Positions 4,999 to 10,818 of a stretch of DNA of 10,818 bases are shown here, one piece after another (positions within the stretch are counted from its first letter, which is position 1; every line of letters begins with the position of its first letter). The stretch is from an uncultured Lachnospiraceae bacterium (lineage in GTDB: Bacteria > Bacillota_A > Clostridia > Lachnospirales > Lachnospiraceae). A program made the position numbers and the translations under genes. The stretch covers positions 1-10,818 of the forward strand of contig CAJUDN010000078.1 of NCBI GenBank assembly GCA_910585355.1, given 5' to 3'. The notes below the pieces were generated by a model, which made no database searches, was not told where the DNA came from, and worked only from the letters and a program-made list of their open reading frames with translations.

Positions 4999-7878
4999 TT
5001 AATCTCCGATTTCCACATTGAAAACATTTAAAGCGCTGTTGTTTAAGATGTAATCCAAATCCGTATATCCATAGTAAAAACGGTAGATATTCTTGGCCGC
5101 CGTGGCGGCATTGGAAGACGAGTACCCGTAAGGAATATTGACAGTCACCGCAATCTCCGGGTTCTGATAAGGCGCAAAGGAAACGAAGAATGCATGGTTG
5201 ATGGTGTGTCCATTTTTTACCTCCTCCGCCGTACCGGTCTTTCCTGCGATATCCACCTCCAGATCTCTGAAAATCCGGTTGGCGGAGCCGTTAGAAATTA
5301 CTTTCCGCATACCGCTCTGGACCACATTCCATGTGGAATCGGCAATATCAATCTTTGACCTGATTTCGGGAGTAAAATCCTTTATGAGGTTTCCCTGAGA
5401 ATCGGTCATTTTGTCCAGAAGACTCAGTTTATAGACATCTCCCCTGTTGGCAATGGCTGTGATATAGCGGGCAAGCTGCACATTGGAGTAGGAGTTTTTT
5501 CCCTGTCCGATGGAGGAAGCCTCCGGCTTTTCCGTGGTCATCTGAGGAGCTTTTTCGGAAATTTCGATTCCCGATGCCTCGTTTAAGCCGAACATGGACG
5601 CGTACTTCTGTATTTTTTCTATTCCCAGATCTGGCAGATAATTTCCATTTTCATCGGTGGAAAGCCTGTGGCCTGCCTCCGCAAAAAACACATTGCACGA
5701 GTTCATGATTCCATGCTCCACATCCAGGGGGCCATGGGAACCCGGATAGATCCAGCACCGCATATAGGGGGTGATTTCCTGATACAGTCCCGTGCAGGTA
5801 ACAGTTTCCGTGAGGCTTATGGCGCCCTCCTCCAGGGCCGCGACGGCAATGATAGGCTTAAAGGTGGAGCCCGGCGCCTTCTGGGCCTGAGTGGCATTGT
5901 TAAACAAAGGCAGCGACAGATCGTTATTTAAACGGCTGTAATATTCCGCGTCCACGGAACCGGAAAACTTATTATTATCATAGCTCGGATAGGTCACTAA
6001 CGCCTTTACTTCCCCGGTATTCACATCTGTCACCACGCAGCTTGCGGAACATGGATCCAGAGCAAGTTGAGACGGAGTGATTTCTATGTCGGAAATTTTC
6101 TGCCTGATAAATTGAAAAGCGTACTCTTCTCCGTTTGTCTCCAGCATCCGCACCTCAGATTCGTCAAAGGCCAGTACATTCTGGGCATAAAGAGCCAGAC
6201 AAAGCTCTTTTCCGGTGACCGTTCCGTCATTCACCAGATAACGGTAAATTCTCTTTGTGAAGGCGCTGTCCGTTTTCAGATCATCCATCACATACTGAAT
6301 GATGACCTGATATATTTTATCCGCGTCAGAATACCGGTCCTCTATATTAAGCCCTGTGGTATCAATCCAGCTGTCGGCAATTCCTTTATAGAGGTATTCC
6401 CTGAGGCTTATGGTATCGTTCTTCCAGGCCCTGTATTCTTCAGAGTTCTGGTCTATTTTGTCTGTCTCAATAATTCCCTGATCCACAAGATAAGAGTAAA
6501 TATACTGCATATATGCGAACAAGTCCTCCGGCAGCTCGGAAAGCATGGAAGCCTGTTCATTTAAAAGTTCCGCCTGAATCACGGATAAAATCTGTTCCCT
6601 TGACTGGCTGTATTTTGCATAGATGGTCTTTTCCACCTGCGATGCCTCTGGAGCGGCAAATGCGTTCATATCCAGCACATTGTTGTTAATCAGCTGGAAA
6701 TACGCGTCTTTTACAGGAATGGGAATTTGGGATGCCTTTTTATAGTCATTGTCCTCCAGATCCCGGTTCACCAGCTTATTTGTAATCACGCCGGCAAGCT
6801 GCTGTTCCAAAAGATGATAAATGCCGATCTGGAGCTCCCTGTCTATGGTCAGATAAATGTCATGTCCTGCTTCCGGTTCCTTCTGATCCACGATTTCCAA
6901 AATCCGTCCCACACTGTCCACATACATGGTCTGGGACCCCTTCTTTCCCTGGAGCTCGGCCTCCATGGAAGCCTCGATTCCTGTTTTTCCCACCAGATCC
7001 GTAAGCTCATAGTCCGGATTAATCTCCTTAAGTTTTCCCAGCTCATCGTCCCAGACCTTTCCAATATATCCAATGATCGGTGCAAAATAAATGCTGTCAT
7101 TGTATACGCGGATGGTGGATTTCTCGATATCCACCCCCTTTAAATCAGCGGAGTTTTCCAGCACATCGGTCATCGTCTCCCTGCTGACGTTGGTGGCTAT
7201 GGTGGTGGATTCATATTTCCGGTATGCCGTAAAACTCATGGTGTACCGGATATTGATGATTCCCAGAGCCTCTTCCTCCGTATAAGAAATCAGATTTCCG
7301 TTCTCGTCTTTCAGTTGATCCAAGCCATAGTATTCTATTCTTGACTCAAAAATTTCTCTGGGAGTCACATCTGACGGAGTGGAACCGTCAGGTTTGTCCA
7401 GCTCTGACGCGGACTTTAACCCATAATAGTCGCTTAGGAACCTTTTGCGGGCAGTTTCGCTGGTGGTGGTGAAAACCATTTCCCCGGACGAATCAAAGCC
7501 GATGAAAAATTCTCCCTGGACCTTTTCTCCATGACGGTTTAAGATGCGGACCAGCAAAAGCAGCATTCTGTTCTTATCGTTAGACCTTGGATAGTCGTTG
7601 TTATCCTGGATAGTCACATTATAGGCAAGCTGGTTGTATGCCAAAAGGTTCCCCTTCTTGTCGTAAATATTTCCCCGGGTTCCGGCCAGACTCACCCTTT
7701 TTTCTGTCTTTGCCATATATGTTTCCTGGTACTTTTCTCCTTCAATGATCTGAAGATGAAACAGCTGAACGACCAAAACGCCGAATAGGAACATAAACAG
7801 GGCCCCGAGAATAAACAGTCTGGAACTCACCAGCTTTTTAAAAAATTCTTTCAGTATCTCCAGTAAGTCTTTAAACAA
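4999..7878 (-). CDS. mrdA: Penicillin-binding protein 2 (class B transpeptidase), with large insertion
   Basis: PBP2 is the transpeptidase partner of RodA, cross-linking new glycan strands on the outer face of the membrane during elongation. I chose a TTG start at 7878, giving 959 residues: AGGAG (7890-7894) precedes it, it overlaps the mreD stop by 8 bp, and the membrane helix (about 19-42) then lies near the N-terminus. A TTG at 7947 would also be in frame but has no ribosome site. Active-site motifs are STFK with Ser671, SCN at 727-729 and KTGT at 880-883. The pedestal domain runs to about 360. E. coli PBP2 has 633 residues; most of the excess here is an insertion of about 240 residues (roughly 363-605) between the GHDIYLT segment and the start of the transpeptidase core (CVVTD). 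Long PBP2 forms are, as far as I recall, known in Clostridia. Cys695, Cys708, His715 and Cys728 cluster around the SCN motif. Confidence 0.94.
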   Translation of the reverse strand: MFKDLLEILKEFFKKLVSSRLFILGALFMFLFGVLVVQLFHLQIIEGEKYQETYMAKTEKRVSLAGTRGNIYDKKGNLLAYNQLAYNVTIQDNNDYPRSNDKNRMLLLLVRILNRHGEKVQGEFFIGFDSSGEMVFTTTSETARKRFLSDYYGLKSASELDKPDGSTPSDVTPREIFESRIEYYGLDQLKDENGNLISYTEEEALGIINIRYTMSFTAYRKYESTTIATNVSRETMTDVLENSADLKGVDIEKSTIRVYNDSIYFAPIIGYIGKVWDDELGKLKEINPDYELTDLVGKTGIEASMEAELQGKKGSQTMYVDSVGRILEIVDQKEPEAGHDIYLTIDRELQIGIYHLLEQQLAGVITNKLVNRDLEDNDYKKASQIPIPVKDAYFQLINNNVLDMNAFAAPEASQVEKTIYAKYSQSREQILSVIQAELLNEQASMLSELPEDLFAYMQYIYSYLVDQGIIETDKIDQNSEEYRAWKNDTISLREYLYKGIADSWIDTTGLNIEDRYSDADKIYQVIIQYVMDDLKTDSAFTKRIYRYLVNDGTVTGKELCLALYAQNVLAFDESEVRMLETNGEEYAFQFIRQKISDIEITPSQLALDPCSASCVVTDVNTGEVKALVTYPSYDNNKFSGSVDAEYYSRLNNDLSLPLFNNATQAQKAPGSTFKPIIAVAALEEGAISLTETVTCTGLYQEITPYMRCWIYPGSHGPLDVEHGIMNSCNVFFAEAGHRLSTDENGNYLPDLGIEKIQKYASMFGLNEASGIEISEKAPQMTTEKPEASSIGQGKNSYSNVQLARYITAIANRGDVYKLSLLDKMTDSQGNLIKDFTPEIRSKIDIADSTWNVVQSGMRKVISNGSANRIFRDLEVDIAGKTGTAEEVKNGHTINHAFFVSFAPYQNPEIAVTVNIPYGYSSSNAATAAKNIYRFYYGYTDLDYILNNSALNVFNVEIGD

Positions 7879-8401
7879 TCGTCGTGTCTCTCCTTTTTTC
7901 CATCTCTTCCAGCTTTCTGCTGATAAACAGGAATAACCGGTAAACAACGAGGGTAGTTACTACAGTAAATATAGTTTCCGGCAGAATCAGATTCACCAGA
8001 TAGTAACCAAAGCTTAAACGGCCGCGCACCAGGAAGCCGAATACATACAAATAAAAATTGTATGCCAGCTCATTGAGCACGCTGAGGCATAGCGGCAGCG
8101 TAATGTAGTCTTCATAATAATACTTGGTCCCTATTCCATTCACATAGCCCATCCAGATAAAAATCAGCGTATGAAATCCCAGAGGGCCTCCGGACGACAA
8201 ATCCATTAAAAGCCCTGCCACCAGCCCATAGCACATGCCGGAAGCGCTTCCGCGGATAAATCCAAAAGAGAAAATCAGAATGATCATCAGGTTGGGGTAC
8301 ACCGCCAGGAAAGACATCAGCGGGAACACACAGGTCTGGACGGAAAAGGCAAGAATAATGAGAATCAGGTTAATGCCAATCTGTTTTAAATTATTATTCA
8401 T
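7871..8401 (-). CDS. mreD: Rod shape-determining protein MreD
   Basis: MreD is a small integral membrane protein of the elongation complex that partners MreC and the RodA-PBP2 pair. The protein is short (176 residues from this start) and dominated by hydrophobic helices. Recognisable MreD features are an N-terminal helix followed by QTCVFP, the YPNLMIILIFSFGFIRG helix and the GLLMDLSSGGPLGFHTL segment. The start is uncertain: ATG at 8401 overlaps the mreC stop by 8 bp, while ATG at 8419 would add six residues (MRGRNW) and overlap by 26 bp. Both have weak ribosome sites; I prefer the shorter form. The 3' end overlaps the TTG start of the PBP2 gene. Confidence 0.92.
   Translation of the reverse strand: MNNNLKQIGINLILIILAFSVQTCVFPLMSFLAVYPNLMIILIFSFGFIRGSASGMCYGLVAGLLMDLSSGGPLGFHTLIFIWMGYVNGIGTKYYYEDYITLPLCLSVLNELAYNFYLYVFGFLVRGRLSFGYYLVNLILPETIFTVVTTLVVYRLFLFISRKLEEMEKRRDTTIV
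7890..7894 (-). promoter_or_regulatory. Ribosome binding site fixing the TTG start of the PBP2 gene
   Basis: On the minus strand AAAAAAGGAGAG lies inside the last codons of mreD, and its AGGAG core ends 11 bases before the TTG at 7878. No ATG or GTG lies nearby in the same frame, and the upstream TTG (7947) lacks any such site. This supports translation starting at 7878 and coupled to mreD termination at 7871. Confidence 0.7.
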
Positions 8402-9236
8402 CCAGTTCCGACCCCGCATCCTTTAAATCCGTAATCACCAGTACCTCCTGAAGGCGGTCAAACCTGGCCACGGGAATCACATATCCGGATTTCGTCAGAT
8501 TATCATTATAGTCCACCGTAATGTCCGTGGCATATCCGATGAGAATCCCCGGAAGAAATTTTCCGCTGATATTGGAGGTCACAATCATATCCCCGTCCTT
8601 GATATCATCGTCCTTTTCCATGTAGCCCAGATTCAGCCTGCCATCCTTATAAAGCTTTAAGTCCCCGGTTACCATACAGGTATCTCCGGACTGCTGGGCC
8701 ATGGCGCTGACCTGGCTGGAATCGTCGATAATGGCGCGGACTGTTGCGTAATTGGCTCCCACATCGGTGACAATTCCCACAAGACCGCCTCCGGCAATGA
8801 CGTTCATATCTTCTTTGATTCCGTCATCGGCCCCTTTGTCAATACGGAAAACAGAAAACCAGTTTCCCGAGTCCTTGGCTATGATACGGGCACCCACCTT
8901 ACTGTACTGCATATACTGATTATCCAGTTCATAAAGATTCCTTAAACGCTCAAGCTCCATTTGTTCGGCTCTGAGCCTTGTGTTTTCTTCTGTCAGTTCG
9001 TCTACCTGGCTTTTCAATTTCTCATTTTCCTGCAGCGCATCCCGCAGCCGGTTTAAATTGCTGGCTTCATTATATATGCTGCTGCCGACGGCGTTGATTC
9101 CCGACTGGATTGGAACCAGCACATACCCCACCGCGTTTCTCAGCGGATTTAACAGGCTGCCGTTTAAGGTGGTGATTCCGACCATGCAGATACAAAAGGC
9201 CGACAAACCAAGTAAAAAATATCTGGTGTTTTTCAT
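8394..9236 (-). CDS. mreC: Rod shape-determining protein MreC
   Basis: MreC is a bitopic membrane protein that bridges the cytoskeleton and the external wall enzymes, and is thought to activate PBP2. The 280-residue length is typical. Domains in order are a single N-terminal membrane helix (about 6-24), a coiled coil (about 58-104, rich in Leu, Glu, Lys and Arg) and a two-lobed beta domain (about 112-270) containing the family stretches RIDKGADDGI (131-140), GGGLVGIVTDVG (149-160) and VARFDRLQEVLV (256-267). The ATG lies only 2 bp after the radC stop and uses a G-rich site inside radC. In many Firmicutes mreB precedes mreC; here no mreB or remnant is present. Confidence 0.96.
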   Translation of the reverse strand: MKNTRYFLLGLSAFCICMVGITTLNGSLLNPLRNAVGYVLVPIQSGINAVGSSIYNEASNLNRLRDALQENEKLKSQVDELTEENTRLRAEQMELERLRNLYELDNQYMQYSKVGARIIAKDSGNWFSVFRIDKGADDGIKEDMNVIAGGGLVGIVTDVGANYATVRAIIDDSSQVSAMAQQSGDTCMVTGDLKLYKDGRLNLGYMEKDDDIKDGDMIVTSNISGKFLPGILIGYATDITVDYNDNLTKSGYVIPVARFDRLQEVLVITDLKDAGSELDE

Positions 9237-9238
9237 AG

Positions 9239-9940
9239 TTACAAAATTCCCCGTTCTTTCAGGCTCACATAGGAAGTATCCCCTATAATAATATGGTCTA
9301 ACAATGGAATTCCCATTAATTTTCCAGCCTCCGCCACCCGCCTGGTAAAAAGGCAGTCCTCTTCGCTTGGCGAGGCATCGCCGCTGGGGTGGTTGTGGAG
9401 CAGAATGATGGCGGCTCCCCGGTACCGGAGAGCTTCAATGAATACTTCCCTGGGAGTTGCCAGGGAGGCGTTTACAGTTCCCTTGGAAATGTCCACATCC
9501 CTCAGGAGAATATTTTTTGTATTCAAAATCAAAAGTTTTACGTGCTCCTGTTCCATATGGCGCATTTCTTCCATATAGTAATCGGCAATCACCGCAGGAT
9601 GGGAGCAGGAAAGCGATTCACTTGCCCTTACGGCCTTCCAGATTCTTTTGGACAGCTCACCGATGGAGGCAAGCTGAATGGCCTTTACCCTGCCAATGCC
9701 CCGGATTTCCTGGTAATCCGGCAGCGTATGATGAAGAAGCCCGGAAAGCCCCGGAGGATCCCCTATTTTTAAAATTTCCTCCGCCAAATCCCTGGCGGAA
9801 GCCTTCCTTGCTCCTGTTCTTAAGATCACGGACAGAAGCTCCGCGTCCGATAAACTCTCCACTCCGTACTCCGCGGCCTTTTCATAGGGCCGTTCAGAAG
9901 CCGGAAGCATTTTCATGGTTTTTACTGGTTCCTGTTTCAT
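9239..9940 (-). CDS. radC: RadC family JAB/MPN-domain protein
   Basis: Despite its name this family has no proven role in DNA repair. It carries a JAB/MPN metalloprotease-like fold whose true substrate is unknown. The 233-residue protein has an N-terminal helix-hairpin-helix region (about 30-100, with IRGIGRVKA at 79-87), then the JAB domain with the metal-site motif LLHNHPSGDASPSEED (180-195), in which His182, His184 and Asp195 are the expected ligands. The ATG has AGGTGG at 9945-9950. It precedes mreC by 2 bp, so the two are surely on one transcript; radC next to mre genes is common in Firmicutes. I see no convincing promoter in the 37 bp between it and the palindromic repeat upstream. Confidence 0.95.
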   Translation of the reverse strand: MKQEPVKTMKMLPASERPYEKAAEYGVESLSDAELLSVILRTGARKASARDLAEEILKIGDPPGLSGLLHHTLPDYQEIRGIGRVKAIQLASIGELSKRIWKAVRASESLSCSHPAVIADYYMEEMRHMEQEHVKLLILNTKNILLRDVDISKGTVNASLATPREVFIEALRYRGAAIILLHNHPSGDASPSEEDCLFTRRVAEAGKLMGIPLLDHIIIGDTSYVSLKERGIL

Positions 9941-9977
9941 TTTTCCACCTGGCCTTTCCGACTCTCCAAGTACTTTA

Positions 9978-10140
9978 GAGCGTGTCTAAAAATTGCTTTC
10001 TGGCAGCTGTGCGTTCCACTTCGTGGGAGATTTGGCCTAAAATGAGCACGGCGTAGTGGTGGACTACGTCAAGTGAATTTAGGCCAAATATACCGCAAAG
10101 CAGGGCGCGCAGATGACGGGAATGAATTTTAAACACACTC
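9978..10140. repeat. MITE-like imperfect palindromic element
   Basis: This 163-bp stretch in the DUF4321-radC gap folds back on itself along its whole length. Its ends are inverted copies: GAGCGTGTCTAAAAATT (9978-9994) and, read on the other strand, GAGTGTGTTTAAAATT (10140-10125). Further in, TTTGGCCTAAA (10031-10041) pairs with TTTAGGCCAAA (10078-10088), and CGTAGT (10052-10057) pairs with ACTACG (10063-10068) around a 5-base loop at the exact centre. The stretches between also align, for instance CAGCTGTGCG on the left with CATCTGCGCG on the right. It has no coding capacity. A non-autonomous transposable element or dispersed intergenic repeat is most likely; a long RNA hairpin affecting transcript end or stability is an added possibility. 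No clear target-site duplication is visible. Confidence 0.8.
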
Positions 10141-10155
10141 CAGGCCCCCTGATGT

Positions 10156-10407
10156 TTAAATGAAATGGTATGTAAGAATGGCGATGATTACGCCGATGAT
10201 GCTTGCCATGGTGATCCGGATGCTGAGTCCAAAGGTAATGACAAGGATGCCGAAATTCAAAACCAGCGGATCATTAAGCCCGAAGGACTGTCCGAAATTC
10301 AGCCAGGAAAGTCCCGCGACTCCCTTTGTCATCTCCCCGATAAAGCCTCCCAGAACAATTCCGGATAACAGCATAAGCAAAAGTACCCAGGAATTTTTTC
10401 CTCTCAT
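10156..10407 (-). CDS. DUF4321 family small membrane protein
   Basis: This 83-residue protein has two clear membrane segments (about 7-24 and 48-81, the latter possibly two helices) and resembles DUF4321, a family of unknown function found in Clostridia. Recognisable parts are KNSWVLLLMLLSGIVLGG (4-21), the WLNFGQSFGL loop (35-44) and the ITFGLSIRITMASIIG stretch (57-72). The ATG at 10407 is chosen because GGAGG (10411-10415) lies just before it, though close (3 bases), and a promoter lies about 30 bp upstream. A longer reading to 10533 would run through that promoter and into the preceding gene and adds no membrane or domain features. It sits upstream of the radC-mre run, separated by the palindromic repeat. 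No function can be assigned. Confidence 0.88.
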   Translation of the reverse strand: MRGKNSWVLLLMLLSGIVLGGFIGEMTKGVAGLSWLNFGQSFGLNDPLVLNFGILVITFGLSIRITMASIIGVIIAILTYHFI

Positions 10408-10438
10408 GGTCCTCCGCCTTTCATTGGAATAAGTATAG

Positions 10439-10467
10439 ATTATATCATATTTTTCCGGGGAACACAA
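10439..10467 (-). promoter_or_regulatory. Promoter for the DUF4321 gene
   Basis: On the minus strand a perfect -10 TATAAT (10439-10444) is 17 bp from a partial -35 TTGTGT (10462-10467), and it lies about 30 bp before the DUF4321 ATG in the 100-bp gap after the lyase gene. It may also serve radC and the genes beyond, since no better promoter is seen nearer radC. An 8-bp direct repeat, TTCCCCGG on this strand (10455-10462 and 10472-10479), flanks the -35 at a 17-bp period and could be an operator. Confidence 0.6.
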
Positions 10468-10507
10468 TGTACCGGGGAAAATTTCAGGTAACAGTTCGCG
10501 GACTCTC

Positions 10508-10818
10508 CTACCGCAATTCCACAATGCCCGCATCGAAAAGTTTCTGGAGTGACATTAAGATTCCGAGCTTTGCATGATACCAGGTCAGCCCTCCCTGGAA
10601 ATATACGGCATAGGGGGGCTTAATGGGGCCGTCGGCGGAAAGTTCAATGGAAGAGCCCTGAACGAAAGCGCCGGCCGCCATGATCACATCGGAATCATAC
10701 CCCGGCATGGCCCACGGCTCCGGAGTCACAAAGCTGTCCACCGGGGCAGCCGCCTGAATCCCTTCACAGAACTTAATAACGCCCTCTGCTGTTCCAAAAG
10801 TAATGGCCTGAATAATAT
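10508..10818 (-). CDS. Methionine gamma-lyase-like PLP enzyme (PF06838, 'aluminium resistance' family), C-terminal part
   Basis: The reading frame is open to the window edge (first complete codon at 10814-10816) and ends at TAG 10508, so only about 103 C-terminal residues are seen; the full protein should be about 410-430. The sequence matches the end of the PF06838 family of PLP-dependent lyases, with the stretches FVTPEPWAMPGYDSDVIM, GAFVQGSSIELSADGPI and PPYAVYFQGGL. The PLP-binding lysine is outside the window. Members are annotated as methionine gamma-lyase family or aluminium resistance proteins, but the real substrate in most species is not established. An apparent GTG start at 10741 is internal, because family sequence continues upstream in frame. 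It is followed by a promoter rather than a terminator, so read-through into the DUF4321 gene is possible. Confidence 0.9.
   Translation of the reverse strand, partial: IIQAITFGTAEGVIKFCEGIQAAAPVDSFVTPEPWAMPGYDSDVIMAAGAFVQGSSIELSADGPIKPPYAVYFQGGLTWYHAKLGILMSLQKLFDAGIVELR

Noticed and set aside
6067..6564. Open frame of 165 codons on the plus strand inside the PBP2 gene
   Set aside because: It lies fully antisense to a well-supported gene, has no ribosome site that I can see, and the protein resembles no family.
7879..7947. Longer PBP2 start at TTG 7947
   Set aside because: It has no ribosome site and would overlap mreD by 77 bp, while TTG 7878 has AGGAG and a short overlap.
9457..9978. Open frame of 173 codons on the plus strand across radC
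   Set aside because: It is antisense to radC, whose motifs are intact, and its Pro/Arg/Ser-rich protein is typical of a shadow frame.
10066..10071. TTGACG on the minus strand within the palindrome as a -35 for radC
   Set aside because: No acceptable -10 hexamer lies 16-18 bp downstream.
9971..10147. Target-site duplication around the palindromic element
   Set aside because: The flanking bases (TACTTTA on the left, CAGGCCC on the right) do not match, so no duplication can be claimed.
10408..10533. N-terminal extension of the DUF4321 gene to an upstream ATG
   Set aside because: It would overlap the end of the lyase gene and cover the promoter and ribosome site, and the added residues match nothing.

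Overview
The window is a compact block of housekeeping genes for cell shape, wall synthesis and division site selection, all read from the minus strand. Gene content points to a low- to mid-GC anaerobic Firmicute, most likely class Clostridia and probably a Lachnospiraceae relative. The clues are MinC, MinD and MinE together beside mreCD, a very long class B PBP2, a DUF4321 protein, a PF06838 lyase, and mgsA sitting next to rodA. This is inferred from family resemblance; no species can be named from the sequence alone.

In transcription order (right to left): the C-terminal end of a PF06838 methionine gamma-lyase-like gene (10508 to beyond 10818); a good promoter; a DUF4321 membrane protein (10156-10407); a 163-bp imperfect palindrome with matching ends that looks like a MITE (9978-10140); then a tightly packed run radC - mreC - mreD - mrdA (PBP2) - minC - minD - minE - rodA - mgsA - dacF-like carboxypeptidase - small P-loop NTPase. 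The run ends in a clear intrinsic terminator (57-90). Most junctions overlap or are 1-15 bp apart. The exceptions are minC/minD (108 bp, with a possible internal promoter) and the gap before the last gene (90 bp, with another possible promoter).

The genes form two linked machines. MreC and MreD (membrane scaffold), PBP2 (transpeptidase) and RodA (glycosyltransferase) build the elongation peptidoglycan machine, and the DD-carboxypeptidase trims its product. MinCDE keeps the FtsZ ring away from the poles. MgsA, a glycolytic bypass enzyme, is embedded between rodA and the carboxypeptidase gene. mreB, which often lies between radC and mreC, is absent here: only 2 bp separate those genes.

Positions 1-33 are not genomic: they match the Illumina TruSeq adapter, so the left edge is an assembly artefact or contig end. 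I found no CRISPR array, tRNA, rRNA, phage or defence genes. The region is largely ordinary core genome. The points worth a second look are the palindromic repeat, the PBP2 insertion and its Cys/His cluster, the Asp-to-Glu change in MgsA, the missing mreB and the unassigned P-loop protein.
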